Shown: positions 1 through 11,282 of the stretch, in pieces | How positions within the stretch are numbered: position 1 is the stretch's first letter | Layout of the letters: the number at the start of each line of letters is the position of its first letter | Assembly (NCBI GenBank): GCA_963662155.1 | Contig: OY759263.1 | Location: 41,264,584-41,328,583, forward strand | Length of the DNA: 64,000 nucleotides | Source of the DNA: Lamellibrachia columna | Taxonomy: Eukaryota > Annelida > Polychaeta > Sabellida > Siboglinidae | Direction of reading: 5' to 3' | The notes under the pieces: generated by a model | Database searches by the model: none | What the model was told of the DNA's origin: nothing | Seen by the model: the letters and a program-made list of their open reading frames with translations, nothing else | Translations under genes and position numbers: made by a program

Positions 1-3000
1 TGGATGACATCTATCGCAGAGACCACGTTCCAAACGAACGTGTGCGTGTACAAACTCGTCAAACCGGATGCAGAAGATGGTAAGTCGACCACCGAACTGG
101 TCCGTCGATCGTTATGTAAGTACCCCGAAACAATGTATCTCAACCTTCACGAGACACATTTTTCCTTCATCCAAGATGTACGCATGTACTGCAACTCGTG
201 TCGATGTCGGATGTGCGGTGACTCGTTATGGAAAGACGCATGGGCGCTATGTCGACACGAGCGCACGTATACGGGGGATGTGCGTCGAGTCTATCCAGGT
301 GGCGTGTACCATTCGACTCCATCGGTGTTCGAACGTCTGGACGACGAGAACATTCGTGTGGCTGAATCGTTGTGCTAATATCCGTATCGAGCCACCTTTG
401 ACTTAGAGTGTTGGTTCGACACCGAAGAACTTCCGTCAGACAGTGATAAGGTCCACTGGGTTGCGCGTCACGTCTCACTGAGCGTTAGCGTGGCATCAAA
501 CGTGCCCGTTCACGAGCAAGTGCAATGTCTCGTCACGGATGGAGACACCAACAAGTTGGTGAGCGCCATGATGGATGGATCTTGCGAGCGATGAGTGACG
601 CCGCGTACGACAAGATCAAAGACTCGTACGAGGATGTGTTGGAACAACTCGCAGAGGCACTGACGAACTGGGACGAACGGGAGGAGGCTGCACGATCAGC
701 CGTCGACAAGGAATCTCGTCCACCGACCATTCCATACAAAAAGCTGATGGGACAACTTTATGGATGGATGCATCAGTTACCCGTCATTGGATTCAATTCG
801 GATAAGTATGATCTCAATGCCATCAAACAGTTCCTCATACCCTTCTTCCTATCCACGTCAAAGACAGTGGAACAAGACGAACAAGAAGAAGACGACAAAG
901 AATAAGAGAACGAGGGTATCGGGTCGTTTTTCGTCATCAAACGCAACAACACGTTCATGTGTCTTTCGACGGCTCAGGTGAAATTCCTAGACGTGACCAA
1001 TTACATAGCCCCCGGCGTACGGTTGTGAGGTGACGAAAGGTCATTTCCCGTACGAGTACATGGACCATCTGGAGAGGCTCGACGACACCACACATCCATC
1101 GAAAAAGGCCTTCAGTTGACTGAAGAACGAAGGTATTTCCGACGAGGATTACGCCAGTTGTCAAGAGGCCTGGCGCGACAATGACATGACGACTTTGCCA
1201 TACTTTCTCGTCTGGTACAACAATAGGGACGTGGTTCCCTTTCTGCAGGCCATCGGCAGACAGTATGCCTTCTAGTAGCAACGTGGTATAGACATGTTCA
1301 AGCAAGGCATCAGCGTACCTGGTCTGACCTTGCTCTATCTGTTCAACGACCTGCCAGAGAAGACCTAATTTACCATCTTCAACGAGAAGAATAAAGATCT
1401 TCATCACCTCGTCAAAGATCACGTGGTTGGCGGAGCTTCGCTCATTTTTCACCGCTATCACGAGAAAGGGGTCACCACGCTACGTCAGAACGAGTACGGA
1501 GAGGCCGCTCGTCCGTGCTGGTCCATCGTCCGATGCGATGCCAACGCCCTGTACTTGTGACCACTCATGCAAGACATGCCTATGGGATGGTACACGCGAC
1601 GACGGGAAGATAACGACTTCCGTCCCGAATCGGCGCAGATGGCTGCGGAATGGTTGACTTGGGAAAACGTTCGGGACGCGGCATACGACACCAGATCAAC
1701 AGTCGAGAGAAGAGAATAGGCAAACTGTCAGTGAACGGGTGGTGCAGCGAGACGAAAACAGCTTATCAGTATCACGGATGTTTTTTTCATGGTCACCCTT
1801 GCACCCGTCAAGAGGTCAACGCAGTCAACGGGAAACCCATGGCTGAACTGCTCGCCGAGACCCGAAAGAGCACCGCCTACCTACGTCAATTCGTCAAGGT
1901 CGTCGAGTTGTGGGAATGCGAGTGGAAAGAGATTAGACGAGATCCTGTCGTGAAAAAGTGTCTGGATGCTGCATTTCCGCGACGACGTCACGCAAGATGG
2001 ACGATGACGTCGCAACAGATCCTGAGTGGCTTGCTTGCCGGAAGCATTACGCGAACACTTTGCTGAGAAGCAGCCCATTTTCAAGAACATAAGTCTGACA
2101 CGCGACGATCTCGGACCTTTCATGCGCCGATACGCCGAGGAGCACAACATCATGGCGACTCCGAGGCGAATGCTCGTGGGCAGTTATCGAGACGATAAGA
2201 TCTTGCTCGCCACGCCTCTGCTGCGATGGTATATGGACCACGGTCTCGAGGTGTCGCACGTGTACCAGATCATAGAGTACGATCCCATCCCGTGCTTCCG
2301 GCGGTTCGGCGATGCATGTCCACGGCGCGACGCGAGGGAGACGTCCACTCACACATGGCCATCATCGCAGACACCATGAAGTTGCTGGGGAACTCGGTTT
2401 ACGGAAAGACCATCACCTACGTGGACCGACATCGTAACGTCAACTACTGCACAGAGAAGGCGGCATCGCTCATGGTCAACGATGGACGATTCCGACAAAT
2501 CGACGTCGTCGTTGACGATGCGTACGAGGTAGAGATGAACAAGAAAACCGTCACGTACACCCTGCCCGTACACGTGGGATTCTTCGTTCTACAGTACGCC
2601 ATGATGCGCATGTTGCAGTTCTATTACGACTTTATCAACAGGTACATGGAGCGCCCTCTTTTTCAGTATTGTGAGATGGATACAGACACCGCCTATTTTA
2701 CCTCGGCCGCCGAGTCCGTCGACGCCCTCGTGACCCCGGAACTACGAGAACATTACTTCCAGCACCGCTCCGAATGGCTGCCGTCCGAATGTTGCGACGA
2801 CCATCGGAACGAGTACGTGCGCTGTCGACTCGCCAATAGACCGTGGGTCGGCGACGAGGCGTGCTGTAAGGCGCGCAGGCCGTACGATAAGAGGACACCA
2901 GGCCTGTTCAATGTGGATTGGTCCGGTGACGGGTTTGTGGAGTTGTGTAGCAAGACGTACTATTGTTTCGGACCCACCGACAAATACAGCACCAAAGGAC

Positions 3001-3206
3001 TGAGCAAACGTTACAACGACATCGACACGAACGCGTTCCTGGAGGTGCTCACCAACCGTCGGAGCAGAAGTGGAAAGAACCGCTGGTTCCCAGTGCGTCA
3101 CTCTACCGTGTTGACTTACATGCAGGAATGAGCGGCTCTGACCTACTTCTACGCCAAACGCATGGTGAACGAGGACGAGGTGAGCACTGGTCCGGTGGAC
3201 GTGTAG
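1..3206 (+). pseudogene. Polinton protein-primed family B DNA polymerase, degraded
   Basis: This is the replication polymerase of the element, 5' truncated by the window edge. The motifs appear in the right order but in shifting frames. Exonuclease motif FDLE is at 397-408, the second exonuclease motif GFNSDKYDLN at 789-818, polymerase motif A DANALYL at 1537-1557, motif B KLLGNSVYGKT at 2379-2411 and motif C DTDT at 2679-2690. The YHGCFFHGHPC segment near 1780 is typical of Polinton PolB. In-frame stops include TAA at 376-378, TGA at 1558-1560 directly after motif A, and TGA at 3129-3131 near the C terminus. Several frameshifts lie between 590 and 2,230. The longest open part is 2,226-3,131. 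Motif C has DTDT where DTDS is usual. Polymerase identity is certain; the protein cannot be made. Confidence 0.93.
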
Positions 3207-3245
3207 AAAAAGGCGATGCACTCTGGTCGTCTTTCATGAGCGGCC

Positions 3246-3863
3246 ATGGACGCATGGTGGAAACATCCTTTCACGTGCATCGTCGCCGGACCGACGGGAT
3301 GCACTTTGGTGACGCGTATGCTACGTCACGCTGCTGCGATGATCGATCCACCCCCCGAACGGATCACGTTGTGTTACGGAGAATGGCAAGATGTTTACAC
3401 AAAGATGGGCTTAGTCGACGTGCGGTTCGAGGTAGGGTTGCCGAGTGCGAGCATGTTCGATTCGTCGACGAGGAACCTCATCGTCACAGACGATCTCATG
3501 GCAGAAACGTACGAATGGGTCACGACCTTGTTCACTAAAAAAAGTTATCACAGGAACACGTCCGTGCTGTATCTAGTACAGAACCTGTTCCCTAAAAACA
3601 AAGAGAGTCGTACCATCAGTCTGAATTCTCAGTACATTGTGGTGTGCAAGAATTCTCGTGACGCCTCGCAGATGTCGCACTTGGCTCGGCAGATGTATCC
3701 GGGGCGCGCCAAGGTCGTTCAAGAGGCTTTTAAAGACGCCATGTCGGTACCGTACGGCTATCTATTGGTCGATCTCAAGCAGGACACGCCCGAGAATATG
3801 CGTCTGCGCACGGCCATCTTTCCAGACGACGGTGTTCAGTACGTGTACTTGCCTAAGGCATAA
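3246..3863 (+). CDS. Polinton genome-packaging ATPase (FtsK/HerA type), open but with damaged P-loop
   Basis: The ORF encodes 205 aa and belongs to the Polinton/adintovirus DNA-packaging ATPase family, which pumps DNA into the capsid. The N terminus (WWKHPFTCIVAGPTG) and the stretch PPPERITLCYGEWQ are family hallmarks. A Walker B segment (LIVTDDLM) is at 3,475-3,498. The conserved region LARQMYPG...VPYGYLLVDLKQDTP follows and the protein ends YVYLPKA. The Walker A loop at 3,288-3,305 reads GPTGCT, so the Gly-Lys pair of a normal P-loop is missing, as if six bases had been lost in frame. ATP binding should be abolished even though the frame is open. The gene starts 40 bp after the PolB end. 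Family assignment is firm; function is probably lost. Confidence 0.9.
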   Translation: MDAWWKHPFTCIVAGPTGCTLVTRMLRHAAAMIDPPPERITLCYGEWQDVYTKMGLVDVRFEVGLPSASMFDSSTRNLIVTDDLMAETYEWVTTLFTKKSYHRNTSVLYLVQNLFPKNKESRTISLNSQYIVVCKNSRDASQMSHLARQMYPGRAKVVQEAFKDAMSVPYGYLLVDLKQDTPENMRLRTAIFPDDGVQYVYLPKA

Positions 3864-3900
3864 AAAGACCGCATGCGTGGATAGTCTCATCGTTCGTAGC

Positions 3901-4266
3901 ATGTCTGACCTGGTGAAGAGACACATTTTGTGCATACAGGCTCTGAAAAGATTCAAAAGCAACAAACTGAGAAAGGCCATCATCGCCAACGCCGACGCCG
4001 ATCTGCTGTGTGCCCTAGCCGAGTGTGCCTACAACATATTAAAATAGAACATTCCATTGAGAGAATTACAGAGGAGACGTTTGAGTATATACAGGACGAA
4101 ATTACGCGAGTTGGCTCAGACCAAACGCCAGGTGCCAGGAGAAGACGCATCTTGCTGCAACAGCAGGTCGGCGAGCGACGGAGCGGAGGTTTCCTATCGG
4201 CCTTCCTAGCACCGTTGGCAAGTTCGGTCTTTCTACCCTTGCTCCGAGAGGTGCTGTTCAAGAGGT

Positions 4267-4268
<2 letters not shown>
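3901..4268 (+). pseudogene. Small conserved Polinton protein, interrupted
   Basis: A start at 3,901 opens a basic helical segment that ends in ECAYNIL, followed at once by an in-frame TAG at 4,045-4,047. The same frame then continues with NIPLREL and more basic residues, which fits a nonsense mutation inside the gene. In another frame, to 4,268, comes [11 protein letters not shown] followed by the hydrophobic segment [20 protein letters not shown], resembling the C terminus of the same small protein in other Polintons. I recognise the pattern from Polinton loci but know no function for it. The AT microsatellite begins immediately after the stop. Confidence 0.55.
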
Positions 4269-4545
<277 letters not shown>

Positions 4546-4546
4546 C

Positions 4547-5319
4547 ATGGAACACGCACGCAAGATGGCATTGGTGGACCCACGAATGTTGGACACGCTT
4601 CGTTCACCCCACCCGCAACGGACACCTTAGGTAAGAAGGTGCAAGCCCTCGACGACGAGGTGATGACCATCCTCGATAGAAAGGACTACGACGACATGAC
4701 CAAGGTAACACTGTATAATCAGGTGTTGCAACGGTACAACGTCTTGTCCGATAAAAACGTCAAGGAACCGGTACGCGTGGTCGCGGTGAATGAGGCGGGG
4801 GCGGGGGCGGGGGCAGTGGCGGGGGTGGCGGAGGGAGCTCCTGCTACTAGCGGAATAGAGGTCGACGTCGTGGACACCGTTCCCAAGCCCATGCAAGCCA
4901 AAGCCAGACGTTTGATGGAACATCTCAAAAGAGACATCTCTTGGACAGCTCGCGGCGAACTGATCCACGAGGGTGTGCTGGTTGCCAGAAGTAACGTGGT
5001 GGATCTCGTGAATGATCTGTTGCGAAAGAGAAAGACCGATCTAACGGGATGGCGACCATTCGCAAGACAACTCCGTGCCATGAACCTACCCATGGAGTTG
5101 GTCTGTAACGTTGCCAGAAGAGACTACATACGTCAATCGACGCCGACGACACCCACTCCAGGTCGTCGTCGTCGTGCGCGCTACGAAGTTGAGCGATCCA
5201 CAGGACACATACCGTTCCGTTATCGTGTCCATAGCACAGTGTGCGCTACGATGTTGAGCGATCCACTACCGTTCCGTCATCGTTGCGATATTTTACGGTG
5301 GACTTTACTTGATTGCTGA
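4547..5319 (+). pseudogene. Conserved Polinton protein of unknown function with one frameshift
   Basis: A short first frame from ATG 4,547 ([15 protein letters not shown]) closes at a TAG near 4,627. The protein resumes one frame over through [14 protein letters not shown] and LYNQVLQRYNVL to 5,319. The pattern KMxLV, LDDE, LYNQVLQRY, then RGELI and DLVNDLLRKRK followed by GWRPFARQL is one I recognise from Polinton genomes. A Gly/Ala-rich low-complexity run encoded by GGCGGGGGC repeats lies at about 4,795-4,835. The frameshift at about 4,600-4,625 separates the N-terminal motif from the rest. The last 50 or so residues look unrelated to the family and may be read-through. Role unknown; a virion or regulatory role is guesswork. 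Confidence 0.6.
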
Positions 5320-5513
5320 CGCTATAGCCCGAAGTCTTATACAGTACTCGCTATTCGGCATATGGTTTAACTACTTGATTATCGGTCATTCGTCATCGTT
5401 GTGGGTGTGGTAGTGGGTGTTCTGGTGTAAGTCAGCGTACTCGTCGTCACTCGTCAAGAATCGTGTTGCGGATTCAACGTCACAACCACCGCCAATCCAT
5501 CGGAACTCTTTTA

Positions 5514-6620
5514 ATGGCACCGAGGAAAGAACAACCACTGAGGTCGGTCTACTTCGATCCGAGAAGGGTAGATAGTTACGGTGGAGTCGATGCCTTGCGA
5601 CGCGTCACGCGCATGCCACGAAAAATGGTCGCAGAATGGTTGTCGGAACAGGACGCCTATACCCTACACAAACCGGGTAGACGTCATTTTAAGAGACGAC
5701 GCGTTATCGTGGGTGGTCTACGTCAGCAGTGGCAGGCCGATTTCATCGATCTATCGAAGTTGAAAAAGGACAACAACGGTATGACCTTTCTCCTCAGGGT
5801 GATCGGCGTCTTCTCGAAAGTGGCCAGGTGTTTTCCTATGAAGAACAAGTCCGCGGCGTCGTTGGTAGCAGCGCTTGACACCAAGTTCATCAAAGGCTGG
5901 CCAAAGACGTTGCAGACAGATCAAGGACTGGAATTTCTTAATATATCCGTTCAGGCTCTGTTGAAGAAGCACGGCATCCATCACTTCTCCACGCACAACG
6001 CGGAGACGAAGGCGAGCGTCGTGGAAAGTTTCAACAGAACGTTGAAGACGCGCATATGGCGATACTTCACGAAACATCAGACGTGGCGATACATCGACGT
6101 CCTTCAGGACTTGGTGCAATCGTACAACAACACCCCCCACCGCAGTATCGGCATGGCTCCGTCACAGGTAATTCCACAGAATCAAGAAGAGGTGTGGCAG
6201 CGTCTGTAGGGTCACGACGGTAAGGGCGTGCCCAAGTTGCGCGTGTCGGATCGCGTGCGCGTCAGCAAGTACAAGGGTAAGTTCGAAAAAGGTTACGCGG
6301 TGAACTGGAGCGAAGAGATGTTCACGATACACGAGGTTCATCCCTCCGATTCAACCGTGTACCGATTGAGGGACGATCTCGGCTAAGTGCTGGACGGCAC
6401 CTTCTACGAACTGGAGCTGCAGAGGGTGTCGATACCCGCCGATAAAATGTACTACGTGGAAGCGGTACTGCAGCGTCGTAAGGTAGGTAGACGAACGGAG
6501 GCTTGTGTGAAATGGTTCGGCCACTCCTCCAAATTCAACAGCTGGATCGATGCCAAGGCACTCGACCACTCCACTATAAAGACTAGCCGCACGTATGGTG
6601 ACACTTCATTCGAGAAATGA
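5514..6620 (+). pseudogene. Polinton integrase (rve) with C-terminal chromodomain, two in-frame stops
   Basis: This retroviral-type DDE integrase inserts the element into the host chromosome. ATG 5,514 is chosen because the protein typically opens shortly before the YFDP and YGGVDALRR motifs seen here. The catalytic triad is visible: D in QADFID, D in LQTDQGLEF, and E in SVVESFNRTLK. The tail carries an SH3-like segment (RVSDRVRVSKYKGKFEKGY) and a chromodomain (YYVEAVLQRR, then VKWFGHSSKFNSWI, about 6,450-6,555). One frame runs from 5,514 to 6,620 but is broken by TAG 6,207-6,209, just before the SH3-like part, and TAA 6,384-6,386, before the chromodomain. The catalytic core alone (231 aa) remains open. 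The stop overlaps the start of the next gene. Confidence 0.93.
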
Positions 6621-6967
6621 CACAAGACACGACAACACCGAACTTCACCACCACCACCATAGAAGAGGAGGAGGGGGAACAAGAAGACGTAGTAGCAGAA
6701 GCAGCAGCAGCAGCAGCAGCAGCTGCAGATGACAGTACTGACGCGCAGAACGCAGAGGACAGCACTCCTTGGCATCTGTCCGGTACCGTGTGTCCTAAAG
6801 AGGAAATAGTCTTTCTGTGTCAGGTCCTTGTCTTGTTCACGGTCATCCTGATAAGCATTTACAACCTGACCACAGGTCACGATAATTCTAATCTGTGGAC
6901 TGCCCTGTTGAGTAGTTCTTTTGGTTACCTGCTCCCCAATCCCACGTTGAGATGCAATGACGACTGA
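6617..6967 (+). CDS. Polinton single-pass membrane protein
   Basis: 116 aa, ATG 6,617 overlapping the integrase stop. The N-terminal half is low complexity: a Thr run, a Glu run, then about nine alanines encoded by GCA repeats. The C-terminal half is conserved in Polintons: KEEIVFLCQVLVLFTVILIS forms one transmembrane helix, followed by NLWTALLSSSFGYLLPNPTL. Intact here. A fragment of the same gene is present in the inverted copy at 12,599-12,702. Probable membrane or virion-associated protein; function not established. Confidence 0.72.
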   Translation: MTQDTTTPNFTTTTIEEEEGEQEDVVAEAAAAAAAAADDSTDAQNAEDSTPWHLSGTVCPKEEIVFLCQVLVLFTVILISIYNLTTGHDNSNLWTALLSSSFGYLLPNPTLRCNDD

Positions 6968-7878
6968 TTTCTACCTGACCCTACCTAGTAACGCTTCCAT
7001 GAAGATGTATCCCGCAATACGTTGGCCCATTACATCACGGACTTGCCTTAACGTATCGACCTGAGTGGCGAGTGGGAGTGTGGGTTAGCAGAGATACAGT
7101 ATCAACATACGTGGTACAACGTAGGAGTGAAAGACACCTGGATGTTCCTTAACGAGATGAATCCTACGGGTCTAAGCCCGAGTGCGAAGATCAGTGCTGG
7201 ATATTACAAGACTCCCATGACATTGATGAACCATATCAACAAGGGACTGGACAGTATGTCGACGGATAAGTTACGGGCAAAAATGAGCTACAGCGCCATC
7301 ACTCAAAAATGACGTTACACATGACACTGGGCACCGAGTTCAGTGTACCTGACCGCAGTGCGCTGGCAAGAATGTTAGGATTCGACACGTCGACGATCAC
7401 TAGTCCGCCAACACAGCCACCGCAGTCAACAGAGGCACCACTGCCGCCAACACTACTAGCAGCCATGGCCAATGCAGGAGAGGGCGTGTACACCCACCCG
7501 AGTCTACGTGGAAGAAATATCGGTTGCACCACCCAAAGAGACTGCCGATGGTCCGTACTCCAACCGTAAAGAGGCCGACAACGTGGTGGACATGGATCAA
7601 GAGGGTTCGATGCCATCTACGTCTATACGGACGTCGAGGAGTTTCGCATAGTCGGTGACAGTCTCGCACCTTTGTTACGGTCCCTTCCGGTTGGTGGAAG
7701 TCACGGTGCCACGGTATATGATCGGTTCACTAACATTCACTACGTGCCTCTGTTGTACGCCCACTTCAAGTCGATAGAGATCAATAAAAGAGACGACACC
7801 GGACGGTGCGTGCCATTCGAGTACGGCAAGGTGACCGTGACACTCCATTTTCGACGGCGCAGGACCGGACTGTTCTGA
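6957..7878 (+). pseudogene. Penton-like minor capsid protein candidate, multiply broken
   Basis: ATG 6,957 overlaps the previous gene. The start MTTDFYLTLPSNASM, then SGEWECGLAEIQY and HTWYNV, and the end DDTGRCVPFEYGKVTVTLHF are the conserved pieces of the Polinton virion protein usually taken as the minor (penton) capsid component. Breaks: a one-base deletion near 7,012-7,015, an in-frame TAA near 7,050, loss of one A in a run near 7,306-7,311, and a shift near 7,560. The inverted copy at 11,717-12,609 lacks these lesions but has others. Family is clear; the penton role rests on published assignments I recall and not on anything visible here. Confidence 0.75.
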
Positions 7879-7880
7879 AG

Positions 7881-8227
7881 ATGAATTACACCGAGTATTA
7901 CGCGCGTCAGGCGGGTGGTGCACTGCCCTACTTCGCCGGTGCCCAATACCAACGAGGTCACGGACTAGGCAGTCTGTTAGGAGGCCTGCTGCGCAGCGCC
8001 ATGCCACTCATCAAGAGAGGTGTCGTGGCGTTGGGAAAGGGGGCATTGAAGACCGGCGTGCGCATAGCCGACGACTTCATGTTTTGGCCCCTGCCGTGCG
8101 ACCTCGTAAACGTATAAAACGCGCACCGGCGAAGAAAGGAGTCACTTCAGCAACGAGACGACGCAAGAGACAGACTTCAACGAAACGTGAGGCCGACATA
8201 TTCGATAACGATGGCTTTCGTACATAG
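7881..8227 (+). pseudogene. Polinton pVI/pX-like virion protein, frameshifted
   Basis: ATG 7,881 lies three bases after the previous stop. MNYTEYYARQAGGALPYF, then YQRGHGLGSLLGGLLRSAMP and a run of Gly/Lys/Ala helices, is the widely conserved small Polinton protein that resembles adenovirus minor core proteins. The frame runs to a TAA at 8,115-8,117. The expected very basic tail (RPRKRIKRAPAKK, then RRRKRQ) is in another frame and ends ADIFDNDGFRT with TAG at 8,225-8,227, so there is a frameshift around 8,080-8,100. The tail overlaps the start of the capsid gene by 17 bases. Confidence 0.7.
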
Positions 8228-9506
8228 ACAGTCGTGCGAAGGTGTCATGACCGAACTAGATCTCTTTACCGTACCCCCCACTCAGACAAGCATCGTCAAC
8301 AGCCACGTAGTGGAAAATCAACCCATGGCCTCTCTGGACTCGGGTGGATCGATAGAATTCCTGATACCCGGATCGGGCGACGATTACCTGGATCTCGCCA
8401 ACACGATGCTATACGTGCAGGTGAAGGTGACACGAGCCAACGGGGACGACCCCGTGGGACCAGTGAATAACTGGCTGCATTCGCTGTTCAATCAAGTCGA
8501 CGTCTACCTGAACGGCACGCTCGTGACCCCTTCGACCAACACGTACGCATATCGTGCTTACATCGAGACGCTGCTGAGCTACGGTCCCAAGGACACGCAA
8601 CTGACGGGTCAGCTGTGGCACAAAGATACGGCCACTCACATGGATGCCGTCGAGATAGTCGACGGAGCCGCGGCTAAAGCAGGGTTTGTGGCTCGACGAG
8701 CGAACATCGTAAGGAGTCGAGTGGTCGACCTGATGGGCCGACTCCACGTGGATCTCTTTCTGCAAGATAAATTCCTGATCAACGGCGTCGATGTCAAGAT
8801 ACGACTGGTGCGCAGTAAGGCTGCGTTTGCGCTCATGGCTGGAGGGCCCAACCCTGATTACAGGATAAACATCGTCAATGCCACCTTGTTTGCAAAGAAG
8901 GCCACCCTGAATCCGACCATGTAGATGGCGCACATCAAGGCTCTAGAGAAGAGCACGGTCAAGTATCCGATGCGATCCGTTAACTGCAAGGTGTACTCCA
9001 TTCCCGCATGCGCTCATTCGCACACGCACGAGAACCTGTTCCTCGGCACTCTGCCGAAACGTCTGGTGCTGTGCTGCATCGATAAAGATGCGTACAACGG
9101 TGCGTACGACAAGAATCCGTTTTACACCAAGAACAACGCCATCAACTTCCACGCAGTGTACGTGGACGGACGACAGATACCCTCCAAACATTTCCAGTAC
9201 AATTTCGCAGACGACCTCTTTGTCAGGAGCTACATGAGCCTGTTCACCTCGACCGGCAAGATTTTGCAGGACGAGGGGAACGGTCTGACTCGCAGCGACT
9301 TCCGGCACGGCTACACATTCTTCGGTTTTGACCTGACCCCAGACTTGTGCGACGGCCCCTGCTTCCTTCTGGTACAAAAGGGCAACCTGCGCATAGAGCT
9401 GCATTTCCGCGACGCGCTGCTGAAAACCGTGAATGTCATAGCCTACGCCGAGTTCGAGTCCGTGCTGGAAATCGACAAGAGCCGCAACATCATATACGAC
9501 TACTGA
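8211..9506 (+). pseudogene. Polinton major capsid protein (double jelly roll), one premature stop
   Basis: A single frame of 431 codons from ATG 8,211 to TGA 9,504-9,506 is split by one TAG at 8,922-8,924. N-terminal hallmarks are MAFVH, TELDLFTVPPTQTSI and IEFLIPGSGDDYLDL, then LFNQVDVYLNG. C-terminal hallmarks are KYPMRSV, NLFLGTLPKRLV, a YDKNPF motif, FDLTPDL and IAYAEFESVLEIDKSRNI. Length and order match the Polinton major capsid protein, which builds the icosahedral shell. The inverted copy has a glutamate codon at the TAG position, so the stop arose in this copy. No other lesion is seen, making this one of the best-preserved genes of the element. Confidence 0.93.
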
Positions 9507-9507
9507 G

Positions 9508-9987
9508 ATGGACACCCTGCAGATCGCTAGACTACTGACGATGGACCCGCGCACCAGATCGATATTTCGCGGTGTCGTACCCAAAGACGGACTGCCTACG
9601 ACGATAGACGGCGCTCTGCCCGCGGCCTTCTTGTGCAACACCGACGACGGCGACGAACCGGGCGAACATTGGATAGCGTTGTACCTGGACGCCGACGGAC
9701 GCAGCGATTACTTCAGCTCGTACGGTCTGCCGCCACGACACGCGGCGTTCCGCACCTTCCTGAACGAACATTGTTCCGAGTGGACTCATAATAGCAAGAG
9801 ACTTCAGTGTCCTCTGTCTAACGTTTGTGGACAATATTGTGTAGCTTATGTATTGCTTCGTTGTAACGGCTTTCCGATGAGAAAATGTATCAAAATATTC
9901 GGCACCGATCTAGTAGCTAACGATTGCCGGGTATTCGATTGGCTTAAACAGCTACGACAAGGTAGACTGTATTATCGCACATCGTAG
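9508..9987 (+). CDS. Polinton adenain-like cysteine protease
   Basis: 159 aa, starting two bases after the capsid stop. This is the Ulp1/adenain-type maturation protease that would process virion proteins. His54 lies in GEHWIALYLD, the Cys111 nucleophile in NVCGQYC with Gln109 beside it, and FLNEHC precedes. The catalytic acid is usually the Asp of a YFDSYG motif; here the site reads YFSSYG, with an Asp at 67 just before it, so activity is uncertain. The frame is intact, unlike most neighbours. The C-terminal half of the gene is repeated in the inverted copy. Confidence 0.9.
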   Translation: MDTLQIARLLTMDPRTRSIFRGVVPKDGLPTTIDGALPAAFLCNTDDGDEPGEHWIALYLDADGRSDYFSSYGLPPRHAAFRTFLNEHCSEWTHNSKRLQCPLSNVCGQYCVAYVLLRCNGFPMRKCIKIFGTDLVANDCRVFDWLKQLRQGRLYYRTS

Positions 9988-10065
9988 TACATCGATTGAG
10001 TCTCTGGCGAGGTGGATGCACCACCCCTAAGCTCACGACCTCTAGTGTGATGGTAAACATCCGCA

Positions 10066-10907
10066 AGTCGCCTCGTCGTCACCCTCGATCCTCTGGCGAG
10101 GTGGAGACACCCTTAAGCTCGCGACCTCTGGCGTGATGATCAATATCCGCAAGTCAAGTCATCAATCATCATAGTCGTAGTGGTAGTGGTCATATTACAC
10201 GCTATCCTTGTTGTATCATGCTGCTTGTGTTGTTCAATAAAATACATGTGCACTTGTATCATACCGTGCTGCGTTCGTTTCTCGTTTCCTCATTAGTCCC
10301 TTTGATCGTTGATAATGACCCTATTCATAAACGCTGCGTAGGGGTCACGCCGTCAGGCTCAGGGTCAGGGTTCACCGCAAAATCTACAGGCTGGGGTTAC
10401 GACAGTTAGGGTTAGCTACAGTTGACAGGGGTTACGGCTAGGGTTAGGGTTAGCCACTCGCCACGTCAAAATGTTGGGGTTACGCAAGTCGCCTCGTCGT
10501 CACCCTCGAACCTCTGGTGAGGTGGAGACACCCTTAAGCTCGCGACCTCTGGCGTGATGGTCAATATCCGCAAGTCAAGTCATCAATCATCATAGTCGTA
10601 GTGGTAGTGGTCATATTACACGCTATCCTTGTTGTATCATGCTGCTTGTGTTGTTCAATAAAATACGTGTGCACTTGTACCATACCGTGCTGCGTTCGTT
10701 TCTCGTTTCCTCATTAGTCCCTTTGATCGTTGATAATGACCCTATTCATAAACGCTGCGTAGGGGTCACTCCGTCAGGCTCAGGGTCAGGGTTCACCGCA
10801 AACATCTACAGGCTGGGGTTACGAGAGTTAGGGTTAGCTACAGTCGACATGGGTTACGGCTAGGGTTAGGGTTAGCCACTCGCCACGTCAAAATGTTGGG
10901 GTTACGA
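10066..10907. repeat. Direct tandem duplication, 2 x 421 bp
   Basis: The segment 10,066-10,486 is repeated almost exactly at 10,487-10,907, with only scattered differences. A partial third copy of the unit's first 70 bases precedes it from about 9,999. The unit ends in GGTTAGGG-rich sequence that is related to the dispersed repeat beside it. The short ORFs in each unit show no family resemblance and I do not call them. The stretch 9,988-10,066 holds nothing else. Confidence 0.92.
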
Positions 10908-11072
10908 CGGTTAGGGTTACCTCCAGTCGCCAGTGGGCGCTCTAGGGTTACGGATAGGGTTACAGGTCGCCGCTAGGGGCCCTCAGGCTACCCAGAAGGC
11001 AGTGCGACCGGAAAACGGAAGTCCCTCCCAAACTGGGAGCCTTTTTACCTGGTCATTTCCTCATTAACTACT
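10766..11072. repeat. Dispersed repeat, copy 1, ending at the broken inverted Polinton
   Basis: The sequence is rich in TAGGGTTA-like motifs and ends with the blocks ACCGGAAAACGGAAGTCCC and TTACCTGGTCATTTCCT. The same series of blocks in the same order recurs at 16,690-16,922. The right end at 11,072 falls exactly where homology to the protease gene starts, so this repeat, or an event at its edge, truncated the inverted Polinton. TTAGGG motifs are too few and irregular for a telomere. Confidence 0.75.
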
Positions 11073-11282
11073 AATGTTCTCATCGGAAAGCCGTTACAAC
11101 GAAGCAATACATAAGCTATACAATATTGCCCACAAACGTTAGACAGAGGACTCTGAAGTATCTTGCTATTATGAGTCCACTCGGAACAATGTTCGTTCAG
11201 GAAAGTGCGGAACGCCGCGTGTCGTGGCGGCAGACCGTACGAGCAGAAGTAATCGCCGCGTCCGTCGGCGACCAGGTACAAA
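11073..11282 (-). pseudogene. Protease C-terminal fragment (inverted Polinton copy)
   Basis: The - strand encodes VADGRGDYFCSYGLPPR, FLNEHCSEWTHNSK and VCGQYCIAYVLLRCNGFPM, matching residues 61-124 of the + strand protease. The His54 part is deleted and the 3' end is cut at 11,073 by the dispersed repeat. The catalytic-acid motif is again changed (YFCSYG). Confidence 0.9.

Noticed and set aside
8211..8924. Capsid gene read as two separate proteins split at 8,924/8,925
   Set aside because: Both halves are in the same frame and together match one capsid protein; the inverted copy has no stop there.
10380..10990. Telomeric array (TTAGGG)
   Set aside because: Motifs are isolated and embedded in a dispersed repeat; no run of more than about two units.
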